NCBI GenBank assembly: GCA_021299635.1
Contig: JAJTFA010000004.1
Span: forward strand, 186,001 to 250,000
Source: Sphingobacteriales bacterium
Lineage (GTDB): Bacteria; Bacteroidota; Bacteroidia; UKL13-3
DNA: 64,000 nucleotides
Direction: 5' to 3'
The translations under genes and the position numbers were made by a program. Numbering within the stretch: position 1 is the stretch's first letter; each line of letters starts with the position of its first letter. Under the pieces are notes generated by a model. The model searched no databases. It was not told the DNA's origin and saw only the letters and a program-made list of their open reading frames with translations. Below, piece after piece: positions 54,066 to 63,111 of this stretch.

Positions 54066-55370
54066 ATGGAACATACAGACGTTCAAATCAGAGAAGAAAA
54101 ATTTGTATTCACCGACAAGGCAAAGCGCCTTTCATTCATCCTTATGGGGGTAGGCTTACTGCTTGCTTTAATCGGATACTTTACCTACCATCCTTCTATT
54201 GAAGGATTTACCGATGAGCAAAATCATCATCTTCCTATGAAAAGATTATTGGGAAGCATGCTGTTTAACGGTTATTTCTTTTTTATCATTTCTACCTGTG
54301 CTGCAATTTTTATAGCAATAAGCCAGTTGGCTAATGCCGGATGGTATGTTGCCATTCGCAGAATCCCGGAAGCCATGAGCGAATTTATGGCCTATGGAGC
54401 AGGCATTGTTATTTTGGTATTAATCGTTGGGTTAACAACCTTATACCATTGGGCACACGATGGCGTAATGCAAAGTGATCCGCTACTTGCTAAAAAAACT
54501 TGGTATCTAAACAAAGGATTTTTCTATGCCCGTGTAATTTTATTTACTTCATTCTGGATCTGGTGTGCTGCCAAAATACGCCAATGGTCACGCGAGGAAG
54601 ATGTAAATTCTACCGGTTTACTTGATACCACTTATTTTGATAAATCTTTCCGCTTATCAGCTTCTTTCCTTTTTGTATTTGCATTTACCTTCTCCATGTT
54701 TGCATGGGATGTTACCATGAGCATGGATGCACACTGGTATTCGACCATTTTTACCGTTTATAACTTCGCTACCGGGTGGGTTAGTGCATTAACCACAATT
54801 TACCTATTAACATGGTATCTGCGCTCTCAAGGGTATCTGAATATTGTAACGGATGAGCATCAGCATGATTTGGGTAAATTTATGTTTGCCTTCTCTATTT
54901 TCTGGACCTATATGTGGGTAGCTCAGTTCCTCTTAATCTGGTATGCAAATATTCCGGAAGAGGTTGCCTACTACAAGCCACGCTTAGAAGGCACATACAA
55001 GCTTTCCTTCTTCTTCAATATAGCAATGAATTTCTTTATCCCTTTCTTCCTGTTTATGAGAAGAGGTGCAAAGCGTCATAGGGGCTTAGGAGCATTTGTT
55101 GGTGCATGCATCCTCATCGGACACTGGAATGATTGCTACTTGATGGTGATGCCAGGAGCAATGAATTTGGCAACTGCAATAACTGACCATAACCCTACCG
55201 GAATTATTGAAACTCCTTCCCAAGGATGGGGATTGATGGAACTCGGTTTCCTCGGCTTATTTGGCGGACTGTTTTTATTTGTAGTTCTAAAAGCACTTAC
55301 AAAAGCAAATCTGTATCCAACCAAACATCCGTTTATTATGGAAAGCGCATTGCACGATACAGGCGTTTAA
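54066..55370 (+). CDS. actF: Alternative Complex III membrane subunit ActF
   Basis: This 434-aa membrane protein has about ten helices and is a relative of ActC. ATG 54066 (MEHTDVQIREEKFVF) is chosen; the GTG at 54000 lies inside actE. SMFAWDVTMSMDAHWYSTIF, SIFWTYMWVAQFLLIWYANIPEE and GHWNDCYLMVMPG are ActF blocks. It ends the operon, and a strong hairpin terminator lies 20 bp downstream. No cytochrome oxidase genes follow, unlike in many act loci. Confidence 0.92.
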   Translation: MEHTDVQIREEKFVFTDKAKRLSFILMGVGLLLALIGYFTYHPSIEGFTDEQNHHLPMKRLLGSMLFNGYFFFIISTCAAIFIAISQLANAGWYVAIRRIPEAMSEFMAYGAGIVILVLIVGLTTLYHWAHDGVMQSDPLLAKKTWYLNKGFFYARVILFTSFWIWCAAKIRQWSREEDVNSTGLLDTTYFDKSFRLSASFLFVFAFTFSMFAWDVTMSMDAHWYSTIFTVYNFATGWVSALTTIYLLTWYLRSQGYLNIVTDEHQHDLGKFMFAFSIFWTYMWVAQFLLIWYANIPEEVAYYKPRLEGTYKLSFFFNIAMNFFIPFFLFMRRGAKRHRGLGAFVGACILIGHWNDCYLMVMPGAMNLATAITDHNPTGIIETPSQGWGLMELGFLGLFGGLFLFVVLKALTKANLYPTKHPFIMESALHDTGV

Positions 55371-55389
55371 TAATTAAAACATTTCTACC

Positions 55390-55421
55390 AAAGCCTTCCT
55401 GAAATCAGGGAGGCTTTTTTT
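55390..55421 (+). terminator. Rho-independent terminator after actF
   Basis: AAGCCTTCCTGA - AA - TCAGGGAGGCTT is a 12-bp stem with one T/G mismatch, followed by a run of T. It separates the act operon from the convergent thiamine pyrophosphokinase gene and may partly serve both strands. Confidence 0.85.
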
Positions 55422-55425
55422 ATGT

Positions 55426-56088
55426 TTAATCTTTACATTCCATGAGTAGTAAATCTCCGTGGTTGTGCGAAATGGTAACAAAACCATCCTCCACTACCTG
55501 ATTGCTGCTGCCGCTGCGATAGCCAATAGTGAGCGATTCGTTGTGCAAGTTATATTTCAATCCTGAGGTTACAACCCCTTCTACCGTGCCCACAGGCATG
55601 AGTGAAATAACAGTGCCAGCTGCATACCACTTTTTAAATTGCCCGGAGAGTGGAATAATACGTGAATAATCATCATACATCACAATATTGATATATGCTT
55701 TGTAACGAACAATGTCTGTTATATTGGTAAGATTATGATCAGCTCTTCGGCCGGTGGCCCAAACAATGTTTACTGCCGCTATACCTTTATCAATTAAGAA
55801 CTCAATTCCTTTTTGCAAATCGGTTTTGTTCTGATCGGGTGTATGAATAATCTCAACAGGCATTTGTTGCTGCAATTGCTCAAGCGAATGATCATGGCTG
55901 TCAAAGTCGCCAAGCAGCGCGTCCATTTTAATACCCAAATCAAGCACACGGTGTATAGCTCCATCCAGCACCAACACATACGGACTCCATTCAAGCAACT
56001 GGCCCAGCAACTCATTGGAACAGGACTCCCCATTTGCAATAATTAATGCAGGCTCCTGCCCTTCTTTAACAAAATGATGTGATGACAT
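55426..56088 (-). CDS. Thiamine pyrophosphokinase
   Basis: This 220-aa enzyme should convert thiamine to thiamine diphosphate using ATP. It has IIANGESCSNELL, the acidic motif LLGDFDSHD (about 59-67), HTPDQNKTDLQKGIEFL and WATGRRADHNLTNI, all typical. A short C-terminal beta domain (about 150-220) binds thiamine. It is the last gene of a - strand group with the DUF721 gene and recF. The E1-alpha gene (pdhA) nearby uses the cofactor, though it is on the other strand. Confidence 0.9.
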   Translation of the reverse strand: MSSHHFVKEGQEPALIIANGESCSNELLGQLLEWSPYVLVLDGAIHRVLDLGIKMDALLGDFDSHDHSLEQLQQQMPVEIIHTPDQNKTDLQKGIEFLIDKGIAAVNIVWATGRRADHNLTNITDIVRYKAYINIVMYDDYSRIIPLSGQFKKWYAAGTVISLMPVGTVEGVVTSGLKYNLHNESLTIGYRSGSSNQVVEDGFVTISHNHGDLLLMECKD

Positions 56089-56110
56089 AATACCGTATTA
56101 ATTATGCAAG

Positions 56111-56404
56111 CTATCTGATAATAACTTCATCAATAATAGCCTCTCCTGCAAATTGATTAACCAAATCAATTAGTTTGCCTCTGGAATAAGTGAGCTCATT
56201 TTTAAGTGCCGGTGATTCGATATGCAAAAACAACTTGCCCTTACTCAAATATATTTTTTTGGTGTGCTTAGCAATTAGCGGACCCACCAGCTGCTCCCAG
56301 GCATTAACCAGATTAACTTCTGTGAGTTTGCTTTTCATGGGTTTTGAATCTACTAATTCTTTTAGCACCTCTTGTATGGTTTGTTCATTTGATTTTCTGG
56401 CCAT
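56111..56404 (-). CDS. DUF721 protein (DciA-related)
   Basis: This 97-aa protein of the DUF721 family has LVNAWEQLVGPLIAKHTKKIYLSKGKLFLHIES as its core. The family includes DciA, a helicase-loader-type replication protein, and genes of this type often sit next to recF or other replication genes. ATG at 56404 starts 2 bp after the recF stop; an upstream in-frame TTG is rejected. A replication role is inferred from context and family. Confidence 0.85.
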   Translation of the reverse strand: MARKSNEQTIQEVLKELVDSKPMKSKLTEVNLVNAWEQLVGPLIAKHTKKIYLSKGKLFLHIESPALKNELTYSRGKLIDLVNQFAGEAIIDEVIIR

Positions 56405-56406
56405 AA

Positions 56407-57510
56407 TCAAATTTCGTTTATTATTCCGTTATCTATATTAAAATATTTTACATGAGCCGGGATAGATGAAAAAACCTGTTGCAGTCTTTCCAAATGGGTA
56501 TCACTTACAAATATTTGTCCGAAAGTATCTTCAGCAATCATCATTAATAACCTTTCCAAACGGTAGGCATCCAGTTTTTCAAAAATATCATCAAGCAGCA
56601 ATAAAGGTTTTACTCCGGTTAATTGTTTGAGGTAATTATACTGAGCCAGTTTTAAGGCAATAATAAAACTCTTTTGCTGGCCTTGTGAACCGAATTTTTT
56701 AAGCGCATAATCACCAATAAAAAAACCAATATCATCCTTGTGAATACCTTTGGTGGTTCGGCCTGCCATCATATCTGAATGCTCACTGCGTTTAATCAGT
56801 AAATCAAACGGTTCATGGTTGATATCACTCTCATAAACAATATTTACCCACTCATCAGTTGAGGCCATATCCTGATAGAATACGCGAAAGACATGAATAA
56901 ATTTATCCAAAAAAGCCTTTCTGGTTTCATAAATCAACTTACCGGCATTGCACAGTTGTTCATTGTAGGTTTCAAACAATACCGGATCAAAACTCTGCCC
57001 CTCCTGATAATTTTTAAGTTGCCGGTTACGGTGTTCAAGTACCCTATTATACATGAGTAAATTGCTCAGATAAACCTTATCAGTTTGCGAAATCATGCCG
57101 TCCAGAAACTTCCGTCTTTCCTCGCTGCTCTCCTGAATAAGCATGATATCGTTTGGTGTAATCATAACCAAAGGCAAGTGGCCAATATGGTCAGAAAACT
57201 TTTTAGGTTCATTGTTATTTACCTTAAGAACCTTGCGCTCCCCGCGTTGAACAAATAAACTCACCTGCTCCTCCATTTCGTTGCGTTTGTAACTACCCTC
57301 TATCCGAAGCCATGGTTCATCATGTTTTATGTTAAACTGATCCTGTGCATTGAAATAGCTTTTTGTAAAACTAAGATAGTAGATAGCATCGAGCAGGTTG
57401 GTTTTGCCGGAACCATTCTTACCAACAAAACAGTTGATACCCGGTGTGCAAATAACACGAGCTGTGGCATAGTTTTTAAACTGGGCAATATTTAAAGCCG
57501 AAAGATGCAT
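56407..57510 (-). CDS. recF: DNA replication and repair protein RecF
   Basis: This 367-aa SMC-like ATPase loads RecA at gaps. Walker A is GKNGSGKT (30-37), the ABC-type signature SQGQQKS is at 275-281, and Walker B is LLLLDDIFEKLD (303-314). FKNYATARVICTPGIN at the N-terminus is family typical, and the length is normal. It heads the recF-DUF721-thiamine pyrophosphokinase group. About 200 bp separate it from the divergent pdhA, so both promoters should be in that gap. Confidence 0.95.
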   Translation of the reverse strand: MHLSALNIAQFKNYATARVICTPGINCFVGKNGSGKTNLLDAIYYLSFTKSYFNAQDQFNIKHDEPWLRIEGSYKRNEMEEQVSLFVQRGERKVLKVNNNEPKKFSDHIGHLPLVMITPNDIMLIQESSEERRKFLDGMISQTDKVYLSNLLMYNRVLEHRNRQLKNYQEGQSFDPVLFETYNEQLCNAGKLIYETRKAFLDKFIHVFRVFYQDMASTDEWVNIVYESDINHEPFDLLIKRSEHSDMMAGRTTKGIHKDDIGFFIGDYALKKFGSQGQQKSFIIALKLAQYNYLKQLTGVKPLLLLDDIFEKLDAYRLERLLMMIAEDTFGQIFVSDTHLERLQQVFSSIPAHVKYFNIDNGIINEI

Positions 57511-57664
57511 CCCTTATGACACGCAATTTAACTTATTATTTATTGCAGCGATTGGGTTTAAAGCTTGTTGTAATCGGAATAATCTTCACACACTCAGCTA
57601 TATATAGCATCAGCGGGAAATATTATACAAGATAAGAGCCTGATTAACTGAATACTATAATTTC

Positions 57665-57694
57665 TTTGCTCACTGAAGTTTTTTCATAAATTTG
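57665..57694 (+). promoter_or_regulatory. Bacteroidota-type promoter of pdhA
   Basis: TTTG (57665-57668) and TAAATTTG (57687-57694) are separated by 18 bp, matching the -33/-7 consensus TTTG/TAnnTTTG. Transcription would begin near 57700, giving a leader of only about 10 nt before ATG 57709. Confidence 0.6.
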
Positions 57695-57708
57695 CGGTTC
57701 TTCTTAAA

Positions 57709-58704
57709 ATGGCACAAACAAAGTTTACCAAAGAACACTACCTTAATTGGTATGAGCGGATGCTGCTAATGCGCAGATTTGAGGAAAAATCAGCTCAGTT
57801 ATACGGACAGCAAAAAATAAAAGGATTTTGCCACCTGTATATTGGCCAAGAGGCAGTTGTAGCAGGCACTATGAGTGCATTGCGCAGAGACGACAGAATA
57901 ATCACTGCATACAGAGACCATGCGCATGCTTTGGCATGTGGCATTTCGCCAAACGCAGTAATGGCTGAACTTTATGGAAAAGCCACCGGTTGCTCTAAAG
58001 GTAAAGGTGGCTCCATGCACATGTTTAGCAAAGAGCATAACTTTTTTGGCGGACATGGTATTGTAGGCGGGCAAATTGCCCTTGGTGCCGGTATAGCACT
58101 GGCCGATCAATATCGTGGAGGTGAGCAGGTAACCGTTTGCTATATGGGTGATGGTGCCGTACGTCAAGGGGCCTTGCATGAAACATTTAATATGGCTATG
58201 CTGTGGAAACTGCCTGTAATTTTTGTTTGCGAAAATAATGGCTATGCGATGGGCACATCCGTAGAACGAACCACCAACGTAATGGACATTCATAAAATTG
58301 GTGAGGCCTATGAAATGCCGAACCAAGCTGTTGATGGGATGCAGCCGGAAACAGTGCATGAAGCTATTGCTGCTGCAGCAGAGCGGGCTAGAAAAGGTGA
58401 TGGACCTACTTTTCTTGAAATTCGAACCTACCGCTATAGAGGTCACTCCATGAGCGATCCGGCTAAATACAGAACCAAAGAAGAAGTAGAAGAATACAAG
58501 AAAAAAGATCCGCTTGAGGTAGTGAAGCAAACCATTTTAACAAAAAAGCATGCTGCTGAAAAATGGTTTGAAGAGCTGGAATTAAAAATAGAAGCTGAGG
58601 TAAATGAAAGCGTAACCTTTGCAGAAAGCTCACCTTATCCAGAAGCTCACGCCTTATTTGAAGACGTTTACTCAGAACCCAATTACCCTTTTATTACAGA
58701 ATAA
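57709..58704 (+). CDS. pdhA: Pyruvate dehydrogenase E1 component, alpha subunit
   Basis: This 331-aa thiamine-diphosphate enzyme has the TPP motif GDG (147-149) ending with ENNGY (175-179). CHLYIGQEAVVAGT, GGSMHMFSKEHNFFGGHGIVGGQ and YRYRGHSMSDPAKYR (phosphorylation-loop region) are typical of PDH E1 alpha rather than branched-chain E1. It decarboxylates pyruvate in the first step to acetyl-CoA. The E1 beta and E2 genes are not beside it, as expected for many Bacteroidota. Confidence 0.92.
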   Translation: MAQTKFTKEHYLNWYERMLLMRRFEEKSAQLYGQQKIKGFCHLYIGQEAVVAGTMSALRRDDRIITAYRDHAHALACGISPNAVMAELYGKATGCSKGKGGSMHMFSKEHNFFGGHGIVGGQIALGAGIALADQYRGGEQVTVCYMGDGAVRQGALHETFNMAMLWKLPVIFVCENNGYAMGTSVERTTNVMDIHKIGEAYEMPNQAVDGMQPETVHEAIAAAAERARKGDGPTFLEIRTYRYRGHSMSDPAKYRTKEEVEEYKKKDPLEVVKQTILTKKHAAEKWFEELELKIEAEVNESVTFAESSPYPEAHALFEDVYSEPNYPFITE

Positions 58705-58717
58705 AACAACGCACGCA

Positions 58718-59413
58718 ATGGCAGAAAATAAAGAAACAAACAACCTGGATTTAGACAAAACCTTAGTTGATACCACACATAAGGTAGAAGACTTTTATGC
58801 AAACAATAAGAAGCAAATTAACATGGCAATAATTGCTGTAGTTGTTATTATTGGTGGTTATGTAGGGTACAAAAAATTGATTGTAGAACCCATGGATATA
58901 GAAGCACAGAAAGAAATTTTCATGGCTCAAAATTACTTTGAGATGGACTCTTTTGCATTGGCATTAAACGGCAATGAAAAGTTTAAAGGATTTGAAGCCA
59001 TAGCTGAAGAATATGGGGCAAGTAAAGCGGGTAATCTGGCACACTACTATGCCGGTATTTGCAACCTAAGAACCGGACAGTACGAATCCGCTATTGAACA
59101 TCTGGAAGATTTCAGCACAGAAAATCTACTTATTGGTCCATTGGCAGAAGGTGCTATAGGAGATGCTTACGTGGAATTGGGAGACTTGGATAAAGGGGTA
59201 AACCATTACATGAAAGCAGCACGTATGACCAAAAATAAGCTTACTTCACCTGTATTTCTTAAAAAAGCAGGAATGGTTTATGAGGAGAAACAATCCTATG
59301 TTGATGCATTGGAAGCTTACCAAACTATTAAAAAAGATTTTGCTGAAAGTCAGGAAGCACAGGATATTGATAAATATATAGCCCGTGCAACAGCATTAAA
59401 AGAAGGCAACTAA
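58718..59413 (+). CDS. Membrane-anchored tetratricopeptide-repeat protein (YfgM-like)
   Basis: This 231-aa protein has one TM helix (about 38-53, IAVVVIIGGYVGYKK) after a short acidic N-terminus, followed by three to four TPR-like units (NLAHYYAGICNLRTGQYESAIEHL, GAIGDAYVELGDLDKGVNHYMKAA, KKAGMVYEEKQSYVDALEAY). ATG 58718 is chosen; the longer frame from 58619 runs inside pdhA. It resembles YfgM-type ancillary factors with unknown partners. It is co-transcribed with pdhA (13-bp gap) and ends at a strong terminator. Confidence 0.8.
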   Translation: MAENKETNNLDLDKTLVDTTHKVEDFYANNKKQINMAIIAVVVIIGGYVGYKKLIVEPMDIEAQKEIFMAQNYFEMDSFALALNGNEKFKGFEAIAEEYGASKAGNLAHYYAGICNLRTGQYESAIEHLEDFSTENLLIGPLAEGAIGDAYVELGDLDKGVNHYMKAARMTKNKLTSPVFLKKAGMVYEEKQSYVDALEAYQTIKKDFAESQEAQDIDKYIARATALKEGN

Positions 59414-59430
59414 TTTATTAATTAACTATT

Positions 59431-59467
59431 GAAGCCGCGCAGCCTTCGGCTGCGCGGCTTCTTTTTT
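59431..59467 (+). terminator. Rho-independent terminator after the pdhA-TPR unit
   Basis: GAAGCCGCGCAGCC - TTC - GGCTGCGCGGCTTC forms a 14-bp GC-rich stem, followed by a T6 tract. It is the strongest hairpin seen in the window. Confidence 0.93.
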
Positions 59468-59539
59468 CACCCCTCCCCTGAAAAAATATACAACCATCAC
59501 TGATATTTGAATTAACTTGCGGTAACCATCCAACCCTTC

Positions 59540-60820
59540 ATGCCCCAGCATCTACTCATAGAAAATATCAAATCGCTTTATGGCATTACAAATCCGGCAA
59601 CAGATAAAAAATCCGGTTCACAGATGTCAGAACTAAACAGTATTGAAAATTCCTGGATCTATACCAAAGACGGAATCATACAGTCTTTTGGTAAGATGTA
59701 TGATGAGACACATCAATCGCTTTCTGCAATACTGCAGAAGGAACCAAACCTTACCCGGATCAATGCCAACAGACAGTTCCTTCTACCCTCTTTTGTCGAT
59801 TCTCATACCCATTTGGTATTTGCCAAAACACGTGAAGAAGAATTTGTGATGCGCATTAAAGGGAAAAGTTATGAAGAAATTGCAGCTGCAGGTGGTGGCA
59901 TTCTTAACTCGGCAGCAAAACTGCAACAGATGAGTGAAGATGAATTGTTTGAAGCTGCGTTGCAAAGACTTTATGAGGTGATTGGCTACGGCACAGGTGC
60001 CATTGAAATAAAAAGCGGCTATGGTTTAACCGTTGCCGATGAAATAAAAATGCTGCGTGTAATTAACCGCTTAAAACACGTTTCACCCATTCCTATTAAA
60101 GCCACGTTTCTAGGCGCACATGCCTTTCCTGCAGCATACAAGAATAACCGTGAGGCTTACATAAACCTCATCATTAAAGAAATGCTGCCAATTGTTGCAC
60201 AAGAGAAACTGGCAGACTATTGTGATGTTTTTTGCGATCAGGGATTCTTTACCGTTGCTGAAACGGATTTGATTTTAAAAGCTGCCGCTAACTACGGACT
60301 GAAAGCAAAAATACATGGCAATGAACTTGGCTATACCGGAGGAGTTCAGATTGCCGTGCAAAATCATGCACTCAGTGTTGATCACCTGGAATATACAGGA
60401 GATGATGAGATCAACTGCTTAAAAAATAGTGAAACCATGCCTGTTGGATTGCCCAACTGCTCTTTTTTCCTGGGCATCCCTTATGCCCCTGCACGCAAAA
60501 TGATAGATGCAGGTTTGCCCTTTTGTCTGGCTTCTGATTATAATCCCGGTAGTTCACCCAACGGGCGCATGGGTTTTGTAATATCACTGGCTTGCACACA
60601 AATGAAACTTACACCGGAAGAAGCGCTCAATGCTGCTACCATTAATGGCGCCTTTGCAATAGAGCTGAGCAAAACACATGGGAGTATTGCCATAGGCAAG
60701 ATTGCCAATTTCATACTCACCAAACCCATCCCATCGTTGGCATTTATTCCCTATAATTTTGGAAACGATTGCATTGATACCATAATTGTAAACGGGAAAG
60801 TCTGGATCAAACCCAATTAA
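59540..60820 (+). CDS. hutI: Imidazolonepropionase
   Basis: This 426-aa amidohydrolase opens the imidazolone ring in histidine breakdown. The metal site SHTHLVF has His89 and His91. KTREEEFVMRIKGKSYEEIAAAGGGI (about 96-121), GAHAFP and SDYNPGSSPNGRMGF are hallmark segments. No other hut gene is next to it. It is convergent with the GT-C-like gene, and their stops overlap by 4 bp. Confidence 0.94.
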   Translation: MPQHLLIENIKSLYGITNPATDKKSGSQMSELNSIENSWIYTKDGIIQSFGKMYDETHQSLSAILQKEPNLTRINANRQFLLPSFVDSHTHLVFAKTREEEFVMRIKGKSYEEIAAAGGGILNSAAKLQQMSEDELFEAALQRLYEVIGYGTGAIEIKSGYGLTVADEIKMLRVINRLKHVSPIPIKATFLGAHAFPAAYKNNREAYINLIIKEMLPIVAQEKLADYCDVFCDQGFFTVAETDLILKAAANYGLKAKIHGNELGYTGGVQIAVQNHALSVDHLEYTGDDEINCLKNSETMPVGLPNCSFFLGIPYAPARKMIDAGLPFCLASDYNPGSSPNGRMGFVISLACTQMKLTPEEALNAATINGAFAIELSKTHGSIAIGKIANFILTKPIPSLAFIPYNFGNDCIDTIIVNGKVWIKPN

Positions 60821-62319
60821 TATTCTATCCGATAGATATAATATGTTTGATTTACGTTTACCGGATTAAGCCAATGCATCACTTGATCTAATTTACTGGG
60901 CTCAATCGTTGTTTCGTAGGTAATGGCTTTAACCGAACTTTTAAATGCGTTGATTCGGTTTTCAAGATTTACATTTTCGCCAAAAATTACATATTCAGGC
61001 ATTGCTTGCCCACTTGCTTTTAATGTATGAATAATCTGCTTGGCCGATTCTCCCACTGTAACTACAACATGATCGTTCCATTTGCCCCAGTAAAATTTTG
61101 GCATCAATACACCATTTTTCAAATGACTTAGTTCCAGCATAAAGCTATTTGCCTGCGTGTAATCATGTAAATAACTCATGGCATGCACACGTGTGGTTTT
61201 GGTTGAACTGGGCGTAAGTGCAATCAGTAAAATTCCGTTAATGACAATTAAAAAAATCCTACCCGCCCTTAGCCATGAGGCTTTTCGCTGCCAAAACGCA
61301 GAAACAACTATTTGCTGCCAGCCAGCCAATCCGGCCATTACAAAAAATGGAATTACTGGTAAAATAAAGCGTTCCTGTTTATTGGGGAAATAAGAATGAA
61401 ATAGAAAAAAACACAAAGCAGGAAGTATAATCAGTAAGTATTCTTTACGCACCTTATACATCCCAAACCAAATAATAACTCCCAATGGCGGAACAAGCAA
61501 TCCTGAAACAAGTAGAAGATAGTTATACCAATCACCAAGTATATAATTGCGTGCATTCTCAATATTATAAATCGTATACTCTTTAAACTCTGCAAAGGGC
61601 CTGCCCCAAATGTAATAATCGATACCGCCTTGCAACAATGCCATGCAGAGCAAAGCACCAGTACCCCATACCAGTGCAGGTACAATTTGTTTTCTGATGA
61701 GCAGTGCTAAACCAAATCCGCCAATAAACGTAATGGTTTGAAAGCGAAAGGAAAAGGCAAGTCCTGCAATGATTCCTGAAAAAAAGAAAACCGTGAGCTT
61801 ACCGGAATCAGTGGCTTTAAGCATTAGCCATGTGGCATACAACAGGGGTGGAATACAAACAATTTCAACCATGTTGCGCACACTGAAAAATGGCATAAAC
61901 CAAAGTAAGGCCATTAGCCAACCTACTTGGGCCGCTAACTGTGCACCTGATATTTTGCGTACAATTTTATAGCTTAACAATACAATGGTTAAACTATACA
62001 ATGCATGCAGCAAACGAACCAGCAACATCTTGGTTGCCGGATTTTCTATGCCTAGTGATTTACAAGCTGCAAAAAAGAAATAATGTAAACCGGGATAAAA
62101 TAAACTGTGTCCGCTTGGCGTAGCATTGCCATTCCAAGGCATCCAGTTTCGTGGGTCAACGCCATCAACCCATTGCTGTGCTACTTCAACCACCAAGAAA
62201 TGATCATCGGAAAAACCATACCCTTCAGAAAACACAACACTGATTAAACGAAAAAGAAGTGCAACCCACAAGATGCTGCGCAACGGATGCTGATAATAAT
62301 AAGCCCTGAGCGTTTCCAT
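60817..62319 (-). CDS. Multi-pass GT-C-like glycosyltransferase (mannosyltransferase family)
   Basis: This 500-aa membrane protein has about ten or more hydrophobic helices. FSDDHFLVVEVAQQWVDG near 33-50 carries the acidic first-loop motif expected for GT-C enzymes, and FSFRFQTITFIGGFG-like and ERFILPVIPFFV segments resemble the Alg9/GPI mannosyltransferase group. It would use a lipid-phosphate sugar donor at the outer face of the membrane. It overlaps hutI by 4 bp and lies 4 bp after the SDR gene. Confidence 0.78.
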   Translation of the reverse strand: METLRAYYYQHPLRSILWVALLFRLISVVFSEGYGFSDDHFLVVEVAQQWVDGVDPRNWMPWNGNATPSGHSLFYPGLHYFFFAACKSLGIENPATKMLLVRLLHALYSLTIVLLSYKIVRKISGAQLAAQVGWLMALLWFMPFFSVRNMVEIVCIPPLLYATWLMLKATDSGKLTVFFFSGIIAGLAFSFRFQTITFIGGFGLALLIRKQIVPALVWGTGALLCMALLQGGIDYYIWGRPFAEFKEYTIYNIENARNYILGDWYNYLLLVSGLLVPPLGVIIWFGMYKVRKEYLLIILPALCFFLFHSYFPNKQERFILPVIPFFVMAGLAGWQQIVVSAFWQRKASWLRAGRIFLIVINGILLIALTPSSTKTTRVHAMSYLHDYTQANSFMLELSHLKNGVLMPKFYWGKWNDHVVVTVGESAKQIIHTLKASGQAMPEYVIFGENVNLENRINAFKSSVKAITYETTIEPSKLDQVMHWLNPVNVNQTYYIYRIEY

Positions 62320-62323
62320 AAAA

Positions 62324-63025
62324 TTAAGTTGTTTTAGGCCCTTTTGGTTGAAGTGGCCTTATTTCCAGATTAACTGTATGAAAATTATCAGGCATTTCCA
62401 GTGCCTGCACCAGCATCAATGCTATGTCATCAGGCATCAGCATATAATCATGCGGTTGTATACCAGGGCTGTTTCTGAAAAAATCTGTTTTGGTAGAACC
62501 CGGATATACGCAACTTACCTTTATTCTATAATCTCTCACCTCTCTGAACAAAGACTCACTTAAACCTTTTACAGCCCATTTGGTTGCGCAATAAGCCGAA
62601 ACCTGTGGCATACCTTCTAAAGCTGCCGTTGAAGCAATATTAATAATGTGGCCGAATTGATTTTTTTTCATGTGTGGTAGCACTGCCTTGCAGCAATAAA
62701 ACATTCCATCCACATTGGTTTCAAACATTTCATGCCATTGCTCATCCGATATATCCTCTAAAAATCCAAAGTAGCCGAGTCCCGCATTGTTTATTAAAAT
62801 ATCAATACGTGGCTGCTCGCTGGCTATTTGACTAATAGCCTTTTTTACCTCCTCGGCATGACGCACATCCGTTTTAATAAAATGAAAATCGGGATGGTTT
62901 ATCTCTGCACCGTTTCTTCCCAATCCGTAAACTACACATTGTTTTTGAAGCAAAGCATTTGCTACAGCCAAACCTATGCCTTTGCTAACTCCTGTTACTA
63001 CCGCAATTTTACCTGATAAATTCAT
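62324..63025 (-). CDS. Short-chain dehydrogenase/reductase
   Basis: This 233-aa classical SDR has TGVSKGIGLAVA (12-23) for NAD(P) binding, NNAGLGYFG (about 78-86) and catalytic Ser/Tyr/Lys in NIASTAA and AYCATKWAVKGL. YPGSTKTDFF follows. The substrate cannot be told. It probably forms a two-gene unit with the downstream membrane glycosyltransferase. Confidence 0.9.
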   Translation of the reverse strand: MNLSGKIAVVTGVSKGIGLAVANALLQKQCVVYGLGRNGAEINHPDFHFIKTDVRHAEEVKKAISQIASEQPRIDILINNAGLGYFGFLEDISDEQWHEMFETNVDGMFYCCKAVLPHMKKNQFGHIINIASTAALEGMPQVSAYCATKWAVKGLSESLFREVRDYRIKVSCVYPGSTKTDFFRNSPGIQPHDYMLMPDDIALMLVQALEMPDNFHTVNLEIRPLQPKGPKTT

Positions 63026-63052
63026 GCTACAATTATAGGATAAAGGATTGCT

Positions 63053-63090
63053 AAAAAATACACCCCGAACTGGCAGGCCAATCCGGGGTG
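63053..63090 (-). terminator. Rho-independent terminator after the M16 peptidase gene
   Basis: Read on the - strand, CACCCCG and CGGGGTG flank an inner partly paired stretch, followed by TATTTTTTA. It lies 22 bp beyond the peptidase stop and 28 bp upstream of the SDR start. Confidence 0.7.
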
Positions 63091-63111
63091 CAGATAAAAT
63101 TAGTCAATAAC

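Noticed and set aside
58619-58717. Extended TPR protein start inside pdhA
   Set aside because: ATG 58718 gives the expected acidic N-terminus and TM helix; the extension is pdhA in another frame.
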